Shown here in pieces: positions 6,376-7,818 of a stretch of DNA of 7,818 nt. The position numbers and the translations under genes are program-made. The notes beneath the pieces were generated by a model. That model worked only from the letters and a program-made list of their open reading frames with translations. It was not told the DNA's origin and made no database searches. Positions within the stretch are counted from its first letter, which is position 1. Every line of letters begins with the position of its first letter. The stretch is from Clostridia bacterium (GTDB lineage: Bacteria; Bacillota_A; Clostridia; Christensenellales; Aristaeellaceae): positions 1-7,818 of the forward strand of contig JAFXMP010000124.1 in NCBI GenBank assembly GCA_017530275.1, in the 5' to 3' direction.

Positions 6376-7122
6376 TTATGCAGACAGCTGTTTCAGCATC
6401 CATTGTTTGACCGTATCCACCATCCGTTCCAGATGATTGTCGTAGCAATGCGTATCGCCCTCGATCATGGCAAACTGGCAGTGCCGATAGCGGGCCGCGG
6501 CATCCTTGGCGGATTGGATCAGCTCCGGTCCGTCCAATTCGCCCTGCACGATGAGGACGGGACCGGCATAACGGTCAATCGCTTCCTCAACGTGAATGGT
6601 CTGCGCCACGCGGATATAATTATTTCCAAGCTTCCAATCGTTCCAGACGGTCAATTCTTCCGGGAGGTTATTCGGGTCAAAATCCGTGCCGAGCAGATTG
6701 CCGCTCCTGGCCAGATCAGGGATCATGCAGGCGGGAGAAAGGGGAATGATCCCCTTGATCCTGTCATGCTCCAGGCCGCCCGTCAGGATCACGGTCAGCC
6801 CGCCCTGAGAATGCCCGAGCAAATATAGATCCGTCACAAAATCCAGGCTCCTCGCGTAATCGACCGCAGTCATGGCGTTTGTGAGCCATTTATAGAGGGT
6901 ATGGTCGCGAAACTTTCCTTCGCTTTTTCCATGGCCGTACATGTCCACCCGCAGGGTCGCGCAGCCGATTTCATTGAGCATATGCGATACGGCCAGCAGA
7001 TGGCGTTCCTCGCTGTGCCCCGTGAAGCCGTGAATGATGATGACCAGGGGATGCTTTCCTGCCGCTTTGGCCGGCATTTCCAGCGCCGCGTTCAGCTTGA
7101 TACCGTCGTCGATCAGATACAT
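6376..7122 (-). CDS. Alpha/beta hydrolase, Est1E-like (probable cinnamoyl/feruloyl esterase)
   Basis: Serine hydrolase of 248 residues. The order of motifs is oxyanion loop HGFTGHSEERH (31-41), RVDMYGHGKSEGKF (58-71), nucleophile elbow GHSQGG with Ser105, then the acid Asp197 in QGELDG and the base His225 in GDTHCYDNH. These positions coincide, from memory, with the triad of Butyrivibrio proteoclasticus Est1E, and HGFTGHSEERH plus DMYGHGKS are strongly shared with that group. The group hydrolyses hydroxycinnamate esters such as ferulate released from plant cell wall, so this role is a reasonable inference; other short esters are possible. There is no signal peptide, so it would act in the cytoplasm on imported esters. 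The region just after Asp197 (GPEL) differs from the more usual VP-containing loop as I remember it. GGAGG (7130-7134, complement) lies 7 bases before the start. Confidence 0.88.
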   Translation of the reverse strand: MYLIDDGIKLNAALEMPAKAAGKHPLVIIIHGFTGHSEERHLLAVSHMLNEIGCATLRVDMYGHGKSEGKFRDHTLYKWLTNAMTAVDYARSLDFVTDLYLLGHSQGGLTVILTGGLEHDRIKGIIPLSPACMIPDLARSGNLLGTDFDPNNLPEELTVWNDWKLGNNYIRVAQTIHVEEAIDRYAGPVLIVQGELDGPELIQSAKDAAARYRHCQFAMIEGDTHCYDNHLERMVDTVKQWMLKQLSA

Positions 7123-7187
7123 CGTATTTCCTCCGCGTTATAAACAGAATAATTGCTTCGTTCAAGGTCTCCTTTTTCTTCCTGCCT

Positions 7188-7216
7188 ATCATATTGTTTT
7201 TTTCGTTCCTTGTCAA
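7188..7216 (-). promoter_or_regulatory. Esterase gene promoter
   Basis: On the - strand a perfect TTGACA (7211-7216) and TATGAT (7188-7193) are separated by exactly 17 bases, a near-consensus SigA promoter. Transcription should start near 7181, giving a leader of about 60 bases. Confidence 0.8.
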
Positions 7217-7279
7217 GAATAACGGAAAAACCTTTTTCCCTTGGTCTTTTTGAACAAATAGGATTTCGCGATCCGATGC

Positions 7280-7308
7280 TTTACAGCGCAAAACAAACAT
7301 GCTATAAT
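7280..7308 (+). promoter_or_regulatory. trpS promoter
   Basis: TTTACA at 7280-7285, a 17-base spacer, then TGC-TATAAT (7300-7308), a consensus extended -10. The ten bases ATGCTATAAT are identical to those of the regulator promoter at 5804-5813. Predicted start is near 7315, about 29 bases before the trpS ATG. Confidence 0.85.
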
Positions 7309-7343
7309 TTGACGGAAAGCTATAAACGAAGGGGAAGAGGACG

Positions 7344-7818
7344 ATGGATCATACGACGGAAAACCAGGAAAAACGAAAGGTTGTGTTTTCGGGCATTCAG
7401 CCCTCCGGCAATATTACATTGGGCAATTATATCGGCGCGCTTCGGAACTTTTCTTTGTTTGACGATGCGGACTGTCTGTACTGCCTGGCCGATCTGCATA
7501 CCTTGACCGTGCGGCAGAACCCCGCCGAGCTTCGCAAGCGCACGGCGTCCCTTGCCGCCGTGTACGTTGCCTGCGGGCTTGACCCGGACAAAAACATCAT
7601 CTATTGCCAGAGCCATGTTCCCGCCCACGCGGAGCTGGCCTGGATCTTGAATTGCTATACCTACATGGGCGAGCTTTCCCGCATGACGCAGTTTAAGGAT
7701 AAATCCGCTAAGCACGCCGATAATATCAACGCGGGTCTGTTTGATTACCCGGTGCTGATGGCGTCCGATATCCTGCTGTACCAGACCAACCTGGTTCCCG
7801 TGGGTGTGGATCAAAAGC
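7344..7818 (+). CDS. trpS: Tryptophanyl-tRNA synthetase, 3'-truncated by window edge
   Basis: Class Ic aminoacyl-tRNA synthetase that charges tRNA-Trp in the cytoplasm. The first 158 residues are present and the frame is open to the window end; the whole enzyme is about 330 residues, so roughly half is missing, including the KMSKS loop. The N-terminal Rossmann half shows [19 protein letters not shown] (15-33), holding the HIGH-equivalent GNYIG. It continues with LADLHTLT (48-55), [18 protein letters not shown] (89-106) and MTQFKDKS (114-121). The tryptophan-recognition segment [11 protein letters not shown] has Met139 and Asp142, corresponding to Met129 and Asp132 of the Geobacillus enzyme (from memory). 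It ends in PVGVDQK. A purine-rich GGGGAAGAGG (7331-7340) precedes the ATG. The gene is divergent from the esterase, with no visible functional link. Confidence 0.97.
   Translation, partial: MDHTTENQEKRKVVFSGIQPSGNITLGNYIGALRNFSLFDDADCLYCLADLHTLTVRQNPAELRKRTASLAAVYVACGLDPDKNIIYCQSHVPAHAELAWILNCYTYMGELSRMTQFKDKSAKHADNINAGLFDYPVLMASDILLYQTNLVPVGVDQK

Noticed and set aside
7320..7814. Open frame on the - strand at the window end (164 codons)
   Set aside because: It is antisense to trpS, whose partial frame (7344-7818) has unmistakable TrpRS motifs.

Overview
The window is an ordinary chromosomal segment of a bacterium, most likely an anaerobic member of the Bacillota (class Clostridia, gut or rumen type). 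This is an inference from several things: the trigger factor, ClpP and ClpX sequences look clostridial; the DtxR-type regulator is a short form; there is an HPr-like protein; there is an esterase closely resembling Butyrivibrio Est1E; Shine-Dalgarno sequences are strong; and the promoters are SigA-like with extended -10 elements. Base composition is moderately GC-rich in genes and AT-rich between them. I see no tRNA, rRNA, CRISPR array, insertion sequence, phage gene or integration scar.

Positions 1-3103 hold the protein quality-control block, all on the + strand: the end of tig (trigger factor, cut at its 5' end by the window), clpP and clpX, closed by a strong terminator. Trigger factor folds nascent chains at the ribosome. 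ClpX unfolds substrates and feeds them to the ClpP peptidase. I see no separate promoter before clpP, so transcription may run through from tig. lon, which follows clpX in many other bacteria, is absent here.

Positions 3119-5237 hold a divergent pair: galE (UDP-glucose 4-epimerase, - strand) and a calcineurin-like metallophosphoesterase (+ strand). Their promoters lie back to back, with a perfect 10-bp palindrome between the two -35 boxes.

Positions 5197-6324 hold a second divergent pair: a small HPr-fold protein that lacks the phosphocarrier histidine (- strand) and a short DtxR/MntR-family metal regulator (+ strand). A perfect 12-bp palindrome covers the -35 box of the regulator's promoter and is a good candidate for an autoregulatory operator.

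Positions 6337-7818 hold a third divergent pair: an Est1E-like alpha/beta hydrolase (- strand) and the start of trpS (tryptophanyl-tRNA synthetase, + strand, cut by the window end). Each has a near-consensus promoter, and the short trpS leader leaves no room for a T-box.

I found no convincing undescribed system. The points most worth a second look are the His-less HPr paralogue, the mixed metal-site signature of the regulator together with its -35 palindrome, and the galE/phosphoesterase palindrome.
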